From NCBI GenBank assembly GCA_022496185.1, contig WTXG01000261.1:1-49354 (forward strand): a stretch of 49,354 nucleotides of DNA, written 5' to 3'. The translations under genes and the position numbers were made by a program. Positions within the stretch are counted from its first letter, which is position 1; each line of letters starts with the position of its first letter. The notes below the pieces were generated by a model. It did no database searches. It was not told where the DNA came from and saw only the letters and a program-made list of their open reading frames with translations. This document shows, piece by piece, positions 21,197 through 32,652 of this stretch. The stretch is from Multifurca ochricompacta (taxonomy: Eukaryota > Basidiomycota > Agaricomycetes > Russulales > Russulaceae).

Positions 21197-22393
21197 TTGG
21201 CTCAACCCCATCAGCCTGGGCAAGAGTGCTTCATGTAACTTCTGTGTACACTAGTCATTTCAAGTCTCTAAAAATACCAGTACACTTTGAAACCAAACAG
21301 AAGACAGCTGACAGACAGATATTGATTGACTCTGGAGCAACAGATAATTTCATCAGTCAAAGACTTCAGAGAACATTAGGATTGGGGACACAGTTACTTC
21401 CCCAGGAGAAAAACATTTGGAATATAGATGGGACAGCTAACAAAGCCAGGAAAATCACACATTGCTGTGATTTGGAAGTACAGGTCGGGGAGCAGACTAA
21501 ACAACTCCATTTCCTCATCATGGACCTGGGGGACAAAGACATGGTTTTGGGGTATCCGTGGCTGGCTGCATTTGAACCAAGAATTAACTGGGCAGAGGCA
21601 ACAATGGACAAAGAATTCTATGTGGTCCTCATTACATCCTTGGGATATGACTATGCTGTGTGACACCCTCTGACTCATGCTATTGTCATGGGATTGGCTG
21701 TCACCTGGAGTGATGTAGAACCTGTGGATCAAGTGTACTGTTATGTTACAAAGGCATCAGAGCTGGCTCAAGCAGAGGCACAGAAGAACCTGGAAAAGAC
21801 ATTTGAGGAGGTAGTCCCTAAAGAATACCATTGTCATTGGAAGGTTTTCTCAGAAGAAGAGTCGCAACGCTTCCCTCCTTCCCAACCCTGGGATCATGCC
21901 ATTGATTTTGTCCCAGATGCCCCATGATCAGTCAACTGTAAAATCTACCCACTGTCCCAACCAGAAAAAGAAGTGCTTTCCACCTTCCTGGAAGAACATT
22001 TGGCAAAAGGATATATACAACCCTCCAATTCTCCCTATGCCTTGCCCTTCTTCTTCATCAAAAAGAAGGACAGAAAGTTACAACTGGTACAAAATTACAG
22101 ACAAATCAACAAACTTATGGTGAAAAACAACTATCCACTCCCTTTGATCTCAGAAATTATCAATAAGATGTGCGACAAAGCCTTATTCTCAAAAATGGAT
22201 GTCTGTTGGGGTTACAACAATATCCACATCCGAGAAGGTGACCAGCCCAAAGCTGCCTTCAAGACCAATCAAGGACTTTTTGAACCCAATGTCATGTTCT
22301 TCAGCTTGACAAACTCACCAGCAACTTTTCAGTCAATGATGAATCACATCTTCCGAGACTTGATCCTTACAGAGGAAGTAGTGGTGTACATGG

Positions 22394-22903
22394 TGTCAAA
22401 CAAACATGCTGCTGGTTATACTGACTGCGGTTAGTAGCGGGTTAGGCTAGAAAGACAAGTATACTTCAGAGGTTGAAGAAACTCTGTATTACTATTCTAC
22501 TGACCTAGAAAGACAAGTATCTACAAGAGACGGTTAGTCAAAGGTATGGTAGAAAGTATAGTAGAACTTACACTTCAGAGGTTGAAGAAACTCTGAAGTG
22601 GAAGAGACGAAACAGACACCCTTATATACCCACAGGGGCAAGGGGAAATGGTCTGTGCGCACTGGGAATAAGTCCACAAGTGCCGGACAATAAACAGAGA
22701 GGGATAAAGGCCATTGTCCAAAGAGATATCACATGCTTACTGTGCATTACTAAGTCCATCACTAATCAGCTGAGTAAGGTGAGAAAGAAATGTAATAAAG
22801 ATAACATAAAAAGTCCGATACTCCGAAATCTAATCTAATCTAATCTACAGCTGAAGCGAACCTTAGATGCCTGAAGCATCTCCAGACACGTCCCGTGTCA
22901 ACA
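22394..22903 (-). repeat. Solo LTR, family F5, inserted in the YMDD motif of E
   Basis: 510 bp flanked by CATGG (22389-22393 and 22904-22908). The same family as 2325-2831, with which it shares nearly all its sequence. Minus orientation is taken from a TATATAAGG box on that strand. Confidence 0.9.
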
Positions 22904-23938
22904 CATGGATGACATCTTAGTGGCTACCAGGAATGACATTAATCACCATCAAGCTCAGGTCCATGAAGTGCTTGACATCTTGGCAAAACACAACCTTTAT
23001 CTGAAACCAGCTAAATGCTCCTTTGAACAAACAAGTGTTGAATACCTGGGTGTTATCCTGAAAGGGGGACAAGTATGTATGGACCCCATAAAAGTACAAT
23101 GTATTTGGGAATGGTCAATCCCTCAGTGTACCAAAGATGTCAGGTCATTTATTGGCTTTTGTAACTTCTATCAGCATTTCATCAAAGGATTTTCTGCCAT
23201 TGCAAGACCACTCAATGACCTTTTGAAAAAGGATGTACCCTGGCACTGGGACAAACCACAGCAAAAGGCATTCAACCAAATAAAGGCGATCATCAGCTCT
23301 GAACCAGTCCTTATCCAACCTGACTTAGAAAAACCTTCAAGCTAGAAGTCGACACCTCCATGTATGCCAATGGAGCAGTCTTGTCACAAAAGGATAATGG
23401 AGGAGTCCTTCACCCAGTTGCATTCTACTCAGAGACCTTCTCATCAGTGGAAAGAAACTATGATATTTGGGACAGAGAATTGTTGGCAATTGTAAAAGCA
23501 CTACAACATTGGCAACCCTATCTAGCCAGATCCCCACATAAGACTATCATCTACACCGACCATTCCAACCTCCTCTACTGGCGAGAACCCCACAAAATCA
23601 GCCAACACATCACACAAGAGGTTCTGGAGCTCAAAGAGTACAATTTCACACTCAAACATCTCCCTAGAGCCCACAACACACAAGCAGATGCCCTGTCCAG
23701 ACCAGCCAATAGTAAGGAAGGGGAAGATGACAATGACAATATTGTGGTACTACCAGAAGATGTCTTTACAAAGACAGCTGTTGTTAGCCTTCACGATATG
23801 GATTTGTGGGCCCAAGTGACACAGAACATGAACCAGGAGATATGCAAGTCCTGGGTGGAACCACATAACATCAAAATGAAGAATGGGCTCTGGTGGAAGG
23901 ACAACAATAGGCTGGTTGTCACCAGTGGTGACAACATT

Positions 23939-23951
23939 AAGAGGGGGGTGA
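23939..23951 (+). promoter_or_regulatory. Candidate central polypurine tract (element E)
   Basis: AAGAGGGGGGTGA in the integrase start, unchanged in this heavily decayed copy. Role inferred. Confidence 0.5.
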
Positions 23952-24708
23952 CCCATTTTCACCATGATCTCCCCTCTGCCAGACACCCTGGCATCACCAA
24001 TACTTATGCCCTTGTGAAACGAGACTACTGGTGGCCAAATATGAAGAAAGATGTGGAAGCATATGTCAAGGGATGTGTGGAATGTCAGGCAAATAAAGTA
24101 AACATGCACCTGAAACCACCAGCACTTTCACCTATTACACCAATTGCAACCACCCCCTTTCAGACCATCACCATGGACTTCATTGTTAAATTACCACTGT
24201 CACAGGGATATGACTCTATACTCACCATCACAGATCATGATTACTCCAAAGCCACACTATTCATTCCCTGTAACGAGACAATTTCAGCTGAAGGGGTTGC
24301 CAAACTTTATCTGGACCATGTATACTGACATTATGGACTCCCTCAAAAAATCATATCCAACCAAGACCCACAATTTACATCCATGTTCACAAGAGCCCTG
24401 TGTAAACATCTCAATATCCAGCAGAACATCTCCATGGCCTATCATCCCCAGACCAACAGACAATCAGAATGGACAAACCAATGGTTGGAACAGTATCTCT
24501 GCTTCTGGTGCAATGAGTGACAGAATGACTGGGCAGAGTGGCTGGTGACAGCAGAGTCTGTGCACAATAGCTGGCCAAACAGGATGACAAAGACCTCCCC
24601 CTTCTCCCTTATTATGGGATGGAACCCCCACACCACCTGGATGGAGAAACCCACAAACATACCATCAGTAACCCAGCATATCAGCCAATGGGAGGAGATA
24701 TGAGAATC

Positions 24709-24958
24709 TGTGACAGATTCTACACTGGCCAAGGTGACATGAGATTGACTGACAAAGAAACGAACTTTTATTTGAAACACTACATTACTGTTGCTTACTG
24801 AGGGCTCAACCCCTCCACATTCTCCTTGGTTCTAGCTAGTTCTACTGCACAACCACTAGATCATACATCATAGTACCAGAACCTTCTACCCACTATGCCA
24901 TAGCTAAACCCACCTGTATTTAAAGTGTAGTAAAGTAGAGAGACAGACCTAAGTCTGT
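24709..24958 (+). repeat. Solo LTR, family F3, left piece (split by element D)
   Basis: First 250 bases of a family-3 LTR inserted in pol of E, with GAATC at 24704-24708. It carries TATTTAAAG at 24917. Element D inserted 41 bases beyond that TATA and duplicated TCTGT (24954-24958, 41173-41177). The LTR continues at 41178. Confidence 0.92.
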
Positions 24959-25279
24959 TGTTACAAACCCCACTACGCCATCTTGTTCTTTTCCCTTTCA
25001 CATGACGTGCTGTTTGGCTCTATTGACCCTCTTGTTGACTGTATTATGACCACCTTTGCACTTGTTTGTCCCTTATCTCTGACTCATGCTGTGCTTATCT
25101 ATGACTCGTACTTTACATCAGGACACTTACATATTTTCCCACCAGAATTGCAACTATACCGGATCCGTCTACGTATATTCTCATCTGGCCCACTTGACTC
25201 CGCTCCCTCTTAGGATACATTACGATTTCGTTGATATGCCAAGTACGATACTCCAATTTAGACTCCGATCTCTACTGCG

Positions 25280-25324
25280 TATATAAGGCCTGTCTAGATA
25301 GCTTGTATGCCTCAGACTCGACTT
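25280..25324 (+). promoter_or_regulatory. LTR promoter of D: TATA box and presumed start site
   Basis: TATATAA followed 34 bases on by AGACTCGACTT. The same spacing is found in the family-1 LTR of G (47914 to 47948). The start is assigned from this spacing and from the match to the primer site, not from transcript data. Confidence 0.7.
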
Positions 25325-25386
25325 CTTAATCGACTTGGTGCATTACCTTCTGGGTGATTCCTAAGACCCGACTCTAGAATCGTCTC

Positions 25387-25401
25387 AGTGCTTTTGGCAC
25401 T
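25387..25401 (+). other. Conserved R-U5 stem-loop
   Basis: AGTGC-TTTTG-GCACT, a 5-bp stem with a 5-base loop in the 5' leader. It is present in F1 (48021-48035) and F2 LTRs. In LTR I (47036-47050, minus strand) it reads TGTGC-TTCTG-GCACA, where the outer pair has changed on both sides. Role unknown. Confidence 0.6.
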
Positions 25402-25552
25402 TTTCTGCTCACCAGTACTATGGGATTAGCTCCTTAGTATTGACTTCTCACCCGAACTCCATGTACTTGAAAGACAGTACACACCTGACTTTGTAGTTTT
25501 GCTACGCAACTCATCACACATTGTGACAAACGCCCGCACCAGGCATTACATT

Positions 25553-25563
25553 AAGTCGAGTCT
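25553..25563 (+). promoter_or_regulatory. Primer site of element D
   Basis: AAGTCGAGTCT, two bases inside the 5' LTR, is the perfect reverse complement of the 11 bases at 25314-25324 in its own LTR. This is the layout known from Tf1, where the transcript primes its own minus strand. Confidence 0.72.
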
Positions 25564-26844
25564 CTCCCCACCGTGGCTTCATCCAGCCGCAGTCAGACCT
25601 TGCACAACGAAGAACTCATCGACTGCCGAGACGAGGATAATCTTTCACAACAAGTCCTTGGCTCTGCCATCTGGAAGGATTTTGAAACCGAGTTTGGATA
25701 CTACGTCTATCACGACGACCAGTACCAGCCAGTTGAATACGACAAACAGAAGAGGGTCTGGTACCATATCCGTTACTCTAGAAGCCATCGTTCCTGGGTT
25801 ACCACAGGACCTGCCCCACCAGAATATGGCCTAGGACCTTGGAGAGAAAATCCTCCAGCCATCGTCACAGATTCAGAACCAGAAGAATATATTGAAGAAA
25901 GCAGCGAAGACGCACAAGTCATAGCCACTGGATCTACGGCTCAGACAGTTGCACCAGAGAGTACTATGTTCAGAACATCTGCTTTAGTCTCTCCCCAGAT
26001 TACACGACAAACCTCAGACACCCCGACTATTACCTACCCGACAATGTCGACCATCGCTGCACAGTTACCCAACCCTGCTCCAGTTGTCCCCATTCCGAAC
26101 CTTCCCCCTCCATCAGGACGCCTTACGGGAGTCCTGCCAACAACATTTACTGGTGATCAATCACAAAGCAAGAAGTTCATGCTCGAGTTCGAGACATTCA
26201 AAAATTTCAACCATGATGTCCCACAGATCGTGAACCCCTTCCAACAAACCAACCTCTTCCTCTCGCTTATCAGAGGGGACTCCATCGATGACTGGACAAT
26301 GGAACAGATTGAATGGCTGAACGACAGAGTTACAGCCGGAATTAGAACCACAGACGAGGATCTGTGGGATGTAGTGGCGCAAAGATTTTAAGACGCCTTC
26401 ACAGATGGGCAAGCCAAGCAGAAGGCTGCCAGAGAACTGAAGTCCCTCAAAATGGAGAGAGGGGATTTGGATGGCTATGTAGCCAGATTCCACAACCTGG
26501 CCAAGAGAGCGGGGTACGATGTGAATGAAGAGGCGACGCTTGACCTCTTCTCCCAGGGGTTGCCCAATCCCCTGGTGAAGAACATCATCCAATTCCATCA
26601 CCCCGAGTCATGGAGCCAGTGGACAAGTGCTGCCAGAACACAGCAGCAGGACTATCTGGACTTCCAAACACAATTTGGAGTCGATACAAAGAAGGGAAGA
26701 ACCCGTGATCAGTGGAAAGCGGCATTTGGGGTAAAACCTACCCATCCTCGAGACCCCAATGCTATGGACACATTGGCAGATTGCACGAAGGCCCGTGCAG
26801 CCCTTACCGACGATGAAAAGAAAAACCTTATGAAGGAGGGACGA

Positions 26845-27418
26845 TGTTACGAACCCCATCTTTGCCCGTATTCTTTTTCTTGCCCAATGACGATCCCTCT
26901 CTACCGCCCACACTTCACTATCAGATCACGTCTCCATCGTGGGATCCGTCACATGCTCTTCGTCCATCCCCGTGACCTTCTTGTTTGTTCATGTTCACCT
27001 ACCATTATCTTCGTTATCACTTATCTTCTTATCATACGACCGGACACTTACTTAATACCCTATCAGAAGCTAGGCTTTACGCCCTCCGCTTTTGTATATT
27101 TGGGCCCACTTGACTCTGTTCCCTTATCTCGTAGACGCCCACTGCATTACGTATATAAGTCCGCTGTAGCTACCCTGTAGACCTCAGACTCGACTTATTG
27201 AATACATCGGTGTTTGTCTTCTGGACTTCCCCTTGAAACCTTTGACTCGATCGTCTCAGTGCTTTTGGCACTTTCCGCTCAACATTGTCACTAGGGAACA
27301 GCCCCTTTGACTTTGACTCATCCATTCGAACTCCAAGAGGTCTTATTGATCTCTTATCTGAATACACGTACGAAGCTGTCGCACAAGTCGTGCAGAACGT
27401 CTCACACCGGACGTAACA
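26845..27418 (+). repeat. Solo LTR, family F1, inserted in gag of D
   Basis: 574 bp, TGTTACGAACC...GGACGTAACA, flanked by GACGA (26840-26844 and 27419-27423). It keeps TATATAAG, AGACTCGACTT and the stem-loop intact. It sits inside the codons of the Gag zinc knuckle. Confidence 0.93.
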
Positions 27419-27672
27419 GACGATGCTTTCACTGCCGAGCGCAAGGGCACATGTTGCGGTTCTGCCCGAAGAAAACAGTCCATGCTGCTGAAGCAACAGT
27501 AGCCGCTGCCACCAGTACACCACCAGCCCAGAACCTACCCACCCCGGTAAAAGAAAACCTGGTAACTGCCCCAAAGACTAAAGAACAAAAAGCGGCAGCT
27601 ATCTGGGAACACATGATGAACGAAGACGAGGCAGTACGCGCCTTGATCGTCGATAAGGCCTTTGGCCAGAAG

Positions 27673-27681
27673 GATTTTTGA
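27673..27681 (+). other. gag-pol -1 frameshift site (element D)
   Basis: GAT TTT TGA: a run of five T directly before the gag stop. Phe-tRNA on TTT can slip one base back to TTT with the stop in the A site, after which reading goes on as TTG ATT GGC into protease. The same layout is found in A (window start), C (13843-13851) and E (21188-21196). F has GAT TTT TGT TAG. No classical X XXY YYZ heptamer is present. Confidence 0.65.
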
Positions 27682-29501
27682 TTGGCTCGACCCCATCGGC
27701 CTGGGCAAGAGCACTCCATGTAACTTCTGTGTACACTAGTCATTTCAAATCGTTAAAAATACCAGTACATTTTGAAACCAAACAGAAGACAGCCGACAGA
27801 CGGATATTGATCGACTCTGGAGCTACAGACAACTTCATTAGCCAATGACTCCAGAGGATGCTAGGACTGGGGACACAGTTACTCCCCCAAGAGAAAAATA
27901 TTTGGAACATAGATGGGACAGCTAACAAGGCTGGGAAGATCACACATTGCTGCGATCTAGAAGTACAGGTTGGGGAGCAAACAAAACAACTTCGCTTTCT
28001 CATCACGGATTTAGGAGAAGAAGATATGGTTCTAGGATATCCATGGCTGGCAGCATTCGAACCCAAAATCAACTGGGCAGAGGCTACCATGGATAAAGAT
28101 TTCTACCCAGTCATTATCACATCCCTGGGATACAACTACGCTGCACAACATCCCCTCACCCATGCTATTGTCATGGGATCAGCCATCACCTGGAGTGACA
28201 TGGAACCTGTGGATCAGGTGTATTGTTATGTCACGAAAGCATCGGAACTGGCCCAGGCAGAGGCCCAGAAGAACCCAGAAAAAACATTTGAAGAAGCAGT
28301 CCCTGCAGAATATCACCGACATTGGAAGGTTTTCTCGGAAGAAGAATCACAACGCTTTCCTCCCTCTCGACCATGGGACCATGCCATTGATTTCATCCCG
28401 GATGCCCCGCGGTCAGTAGATTGTAAGATCTATCCCCTATCGCAACCGGAAAAGGAGGCGCTTTCTACCTTTCTGGAGGAACACCTGGCAAAAGGATACA
28501 TACAACCTTCCAACTCACCTTATGCATCACCCTTCTTTTTCATTAAAAAGAAGGACGGGAAACTGCGACCGGTACAGGATTACAGACGGATTAACGAACT
28601 TATGGTGAAAAATAACTACCCACTTCCTCTGATCTCAGAAATCATTGACAAAATGCGTGATAAAGCCTTGTTCTCAAAAATGGACGTTCGTTGGGGGTAC
28701 AATAACATTCGCATCCGAGAAGGCGACCAGCCCAAAGCCGCCTTCAAGACCAATCAAGGACTCTTTGAACCCAACGTTATGTTCTTTGGCTTAACGAACT
28801 CACCGGCAACCTTCCAGGCCATGATGAATCACATTTTCCGAGACATGATCCTCACAGAAGAGGTAGTGGTGTATATGGATGATATCCTAGTAGCCACGAA
28901 AAACAACATTCACCATCACCAAACCCGAGTTCACAAAGTATTAGACATCCTGGCAAAACATGATCTTTACGTGAAACCCGCCAAATGCTCCTTCGAACAA
29001 AAAACTGTTGAATACCTGGGTGTTATCCTGGAAGGAGGGCAAGTGCGCATGGACCCCGTAAAAGTGCAAGGCATCCGAGAATGGACCACCCCTCAGTGTA
29101 CCAAGGACGTCAGATCATTTATTGGATTTTGCAATTTCTACCGACACTTTGTCAAGGGATTTTCAGCCATCGCTCAACCACTTAACGATTTGTTGAAGAA
29201 AGATGTGCCCTGGCACTGGGATGAACTCCAACAGAAAGCATTCAACCAGATAAAAGCGATTATCAGCTCCGAACCGGTTCTTATCCAACCTGACTTGGCC
29301 AAGCCCTTTGAGCTAGAGGTTGACGCCTCTATGTACGCCAACAGCGCAGTCTTATCACAAAGAGATATCGGAGGGATTCTTCATCCTGTCGCATTCTACT
29401 TGGAAATGTTCTCATCGGTGGAAAGGAATTATGACATTTGGGACAGAGAGCTATTGGCTATCGTAAAAGCGTTACGACATTGGCGACCATATCTGGCTGG
29501 A

Positions 29502-30106
29502 TGTTACGACCTACCCAGCGTACCCGACAGACGGCAAGACGTGGGAGACACACAAGCAGTGACAGTAGCCGCGCGGGGTCCGCAAGGACATCGCCGGCTT
29601 AGTCATGATGTCCCACGCCGAAGTCTAGAAGACGGGATACGGCATGAGGTACAGAAGCAGATCACATGACAGTAAGGTTTGATGCCTCGTGTACAGAAGG
29701 ACCCTGAACCTTAGTTGACGTGGGAAGACGGTGGCACTGGTTCTGATGGAAGGTTCCATAGTCACACGTCCAGAACCACAAGCGTCTAGATAAGACTGAT
29801 AAGAACGGATGACTAAGCTAGTACCAGCATGTATATATACCCTAGCTAGTCTCGCTCAGATGGTTCCCCATCTTGAGCTCCTGTGACAATCAGTAGCCTT
29901 GTGGACCTTTAACTTCCTTCCTTGCGTCTCACCACCCGAACTCGTCCCTTTGGTACTTGTCCTCTGCGACTTGTACACTGAGCCTGTGACTCTGGTAGAC
30001 CCTGCGTCGGACTTATTGTCTTCCGCATCGACCCAAGATCGTCCCGACCTTGTCTCTGTGACCTAGCCGCCCGCACTCGATTGCGTATGCCCCTCTGAGC
30101 GTAACA
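29502..30106 (+). repeat. Solo LTR, family F4, inserted in RNase H of D
   Basis: 605 bp, TGTTACGACC...GAGCGTAACA, flanked by CTGGA (29497-29501 and 30107-30111). The reverse-complement copy is at 4282-4917. TATATATA is at about 29830. Plus orientation is a judgement. Confidence 0.88.
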
Positions 30107-30519
30107 CTGGATCCCCGCACAAAACCATCATTTATACAGACCACTCCAACCTGTTGTACTGGAGAGAACCACATAAGATCAGCCGACAAATAGCACGAGA
30201 AGTCTTAGAGCTCGAGGAGTACAACTTCACGCTCAAGCACCTACCTGGAGCTCGTAATGCATGAGCTGACGCCCTGTCCAGACCAACCAGACGAGATGAA
30301 GGGGAAAATGACAATGACAATATCGTTGTTTTACCAGAAGATGTTTTTGTGAAGACTGCTGTTGTTAGCCTCCATGACATGGATCTATGGGCCCAAATAA
30401 TGCAGAATATGAACCAGGAATTGTGCAAATCCTGGGCAGAGCCGCATAACATAAAAATGAAGGATGGCCTCTGGTGGAAGGACAGTGATCGATTGGTTGT
30501 CACCGGTGGCGACAACATT

Positions 30520-30532
30520 AAGAGGGGGGTGA
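30520..30532 (+). promoter_or_regulatory. Candidate central polypurine tract (element D)
   Basis: AAGAGGGGGGTGA in codons for KRGV at the start of integrase. It resembles the 3' tract of D, AGAGAGGGGGTAA. Role inferred. Confidence 0.5.
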
Positions 30533-32030
30533 TTCATTTTCACCATGACCTTCCCTCGGCAGGACACCCCGGCATCGCAAATACCTACGCCCTTGCCAAA
30601 CGAGATTACTGGTGGCCAAACATGAAAAAGGATGTCGAAGCATATGTCAAAGGATGTGCAGAATGCCAGGCAAATAAAGTGAATACTCACCCAAGACCAC
30701 TGGCACTTTCACCCATTACGCCAATTGCAACAGCTCCCTTCCAGACCATCGCCATGGATTTCATTGTTAAACTCCCTCAGTCACAGGGATACGACTCGAT
30801 ACTCACCATCACGGACCATGATTATTCGAAGGCCGCCCTCTTCATCCCCTGTAATGAAACAATATCAGCGGAAGGAGTTGCGAAGCTCTACCTGAACCAC
30901 GTCTACCGACATTATGGACTACCGCAGAAGATTATCTCTGACCGAGACCCACGGTTTGCTTCCATGTTCGCATGAGCCCTCTGCAAACGTCTCGATATTC
31001 AGCAGAACATATCCACCGCATATCACCCCCAGACAGATGGACAGTCGGAACGAACAAATCAATGGCTGGAACAGTACCTTCGATTTTGGTGCAACGAACA
31101 ACAGAACGACTGGGCAGAGTGGCTGGCGACGGCAGAGTTTGCGCACAACAGCTGGCCAAATGGGACAACAAAGACCACTCCCTTCTCCCTTATTATGGGA
31201 TGGGACCCTCGCACTACGTGGACAGACAAACCCACGAATGTACCATCTGTGACACAGTGTATCGACCAATGGGAAGAAATATGGGAATCGGCCAGTAGAA
31301 ATCTTCAGAAGGCGCAAAGGACCCTGGCTGAGAAGCCCACTAAGTTTACACCCTATCAGGTCGGGGATCAGGTCTGGCTAGAAGGGCACCACATCCATAC
31401 ATCACATCCAACGGTGAAACTAGCTCCCAGACGCCACGGCCCCTTTATAATCGAACAGAAGCTTTCAGACGTGACGTACAAGCTCACATTACCCGTCACC
31501 TGGAAGATACATCCTGTCTTCCATGCTAACCTTCTAACGCCGTACAAGGAGACTGCTATTCATGGACAGAACTTCCCCAGACCTCCCCCTGACCTTGTCG
31601 ATGGAGAACCAGAATGGGAAGTAGAACGTATTGCCAACGCAAAATGGAAGGGCTGGGGGCGTAATCGGAAGCTCCACTACCTGATCAAATGGAAGGGATT
31701 CCCAGATGCCGACAACTTGTGGGAACATGCTGCAGATGTCTTTGTGCCCAAGCTCATCGAAGACTTCTATAGGCGCCACCCAGAGGCAGATAAAGAGCCA
31801 GAGAAGATACGAGTTGCTGAACAGCTCCCTCCCCCACAATCGACTAGAAACTCACTCATGTCCTCTTCTAAGATCCACACCTTGGCCGCCATTGATGCGT
31901 TTCCCGTACTTACTCCTGTGCATCCTCCTTCTTGCCCACTTTCTCCTATTGACTATGATGCGACCGCCCAAGTGGCCCAAGGGACAGAATCATCGACATT
32001 GACAAAGATTTTAATCTGCCCGAACACCCC

Positions 32031-32621
32031 TGTTACGTCCGGTGTGAGACGTTCCGCACGACTTGTGCGACAGCTTTTGTACGTTATTCAGGTAAGAGGT
32101 CAATAGGACCTCTTGGAGTTCAAATGGATGAGTCAACGTCAAAGGGGCTGTTCCCTAGTGACGATGTTGAGTGGAAAGTGCCAAAAGCACTGAGACAATC
32201 GAGTCAGAGGTTTCAAAGGGGAGTCCAGAAGACAAACACCGATGTATTCAATAAGTCGAGTCTGAGGTCTACATGGTAGTTACAGCGGACTTATATACGT
32301 AATCGAATGAGCATCTAAAGATAAGATAACATGGAGTCATGTGGGCCCGAATATATGAAAGCGAAGGGCGTAAAGCCTAGCTTCTGATAGGGAATTAAGT
32401 AAGTGTCCGGTCGTAACGATAAGAGATAAGAGATAACGGATACGGAGCCAATCATAGACAAAGCGACATAAACAGAGACAAAGTCAGTCACGGGGAAGGA
32501 AGCAAGGCATGTGACGGATCCCAGGAAGGGGATGTGATCAGGAAATGTAAAGTAGGGGGACAGGTAGGGTCATCACTGGGGATCGTGAAGAAAAGCGGGT
32601 TGCTAGGCAGGGGTCGTAACA
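32031..32621 (-). repeat. 3' LTR of element F (F1)
   Basis: 591 bp. On the minus strand TATATAAGTCCGCTG is followed by AGACTCGACTT and the AGTGCTTTTGGCACT stem-loop. Confidence 0.95.
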
Positions 32622-32636
32622 TCACCCCCTCTTCTG
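32622..32636 (-). promoter_or_regulatory. 3' polypurine tract of element F
   Basis: On the minus strand AGAAGAGGGGGTGA abuts the LTR start TGTTACG. Confidence 0.87.
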
Positions 32637-32652
32637 GCTCTAGCTGACCCAG

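Larger units (their letters stand above)
21193..24708 (+). pseudogene. pol: Degenerate pol of element E, part 1
   Basis: Starts in the -1 frame at the gag stop. The protease motif DSGATDNF is near 21330, and RT runs from about 21930. A family-5 solo LTR cuts exactly between Y and the D-D of the YMDD motif (VVYM at 22390, MDDILVA from 22905). A one-base deletion near 23335 shifts the frame in the RNase H linker. RNase H and integrase are open from 23360 to 24328. Most later stops are TGA at former CGA sites, and the integrase motif SDRD has become SNQD near 24357. The segment ends at GAATC (24704-24708), the left duplication of a family-3 LTR, and resumes at 41453. Confidence 0.9.
24959..25550 (+). 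repeat. 5' LTR of element D (F2)
   Basis: 592 bp, TGTTACAAACC...GCATTACA. TATATAA is at 25280-25286, and the presumed transcript start AGACTCGACTT is at 25314-25324, 34 bases from the first T of the TATA. This divides the LTR into U3 (355 bases) and R-U5 (237 bases). Confidence 0.93.
25573..27681 (+). pseudogene. gag: gag of element D, one nonsense mutation and a solo LTR
   Basis: Opens at GTG 25573 in the context CCACC-GTG-G; the nearest in-frame stop upstream is TAA at 25552, inside the primer site, and no in-frame ATG lies between. The N-terminal region has FGYYVYHDDQYQPVEYDKQ and SWVTTGPAPPEYGLGPWREN, kept in both families. ATG 26044 (MSTIAAQLP) is codon 158. TAA at 26389-26391 replaces AAA and is one of the few non-TGA stops. 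After it the capsid region continues to KEGRC, where a family-1 solo LTR (26845-27418) splits the zinc knuckle CFHCRAQGHMLRFC. It ends KDF at TGA 27679-27681. Confidence 0.9.
27678..31857 (+). pseudogene. pol: pol of element D, nearly intact, split by a solo LTR
   Basis: The protease motif DSGATDNF is near 27810-27835, followed by a TGA (for CGA) at 27846. It is then open from 27858 for about 550 codons through RT (VVYMDDILVA near 28868-28897) and RNase H (SMYANSAVLSQRD, DIWDRELLAIVKAL) up to the family-4 solo LTR at 29502. After it come TDHSNLLYW, integrase HHCC (HFHHDLPSAGH ... CAECQANK), MDFIVKLP and SDRDPRF, then the E-motif TDGQSERTNQ, the GPF module and the chromodomain ([19 protein letters not shown] near 31670-31730). 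Further TGA stops at 30263 and 30973 are CGA in other copies. The frame runs on into the aORF with no stop (CGA at the place where C has TGA). Confidence 0.92.
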
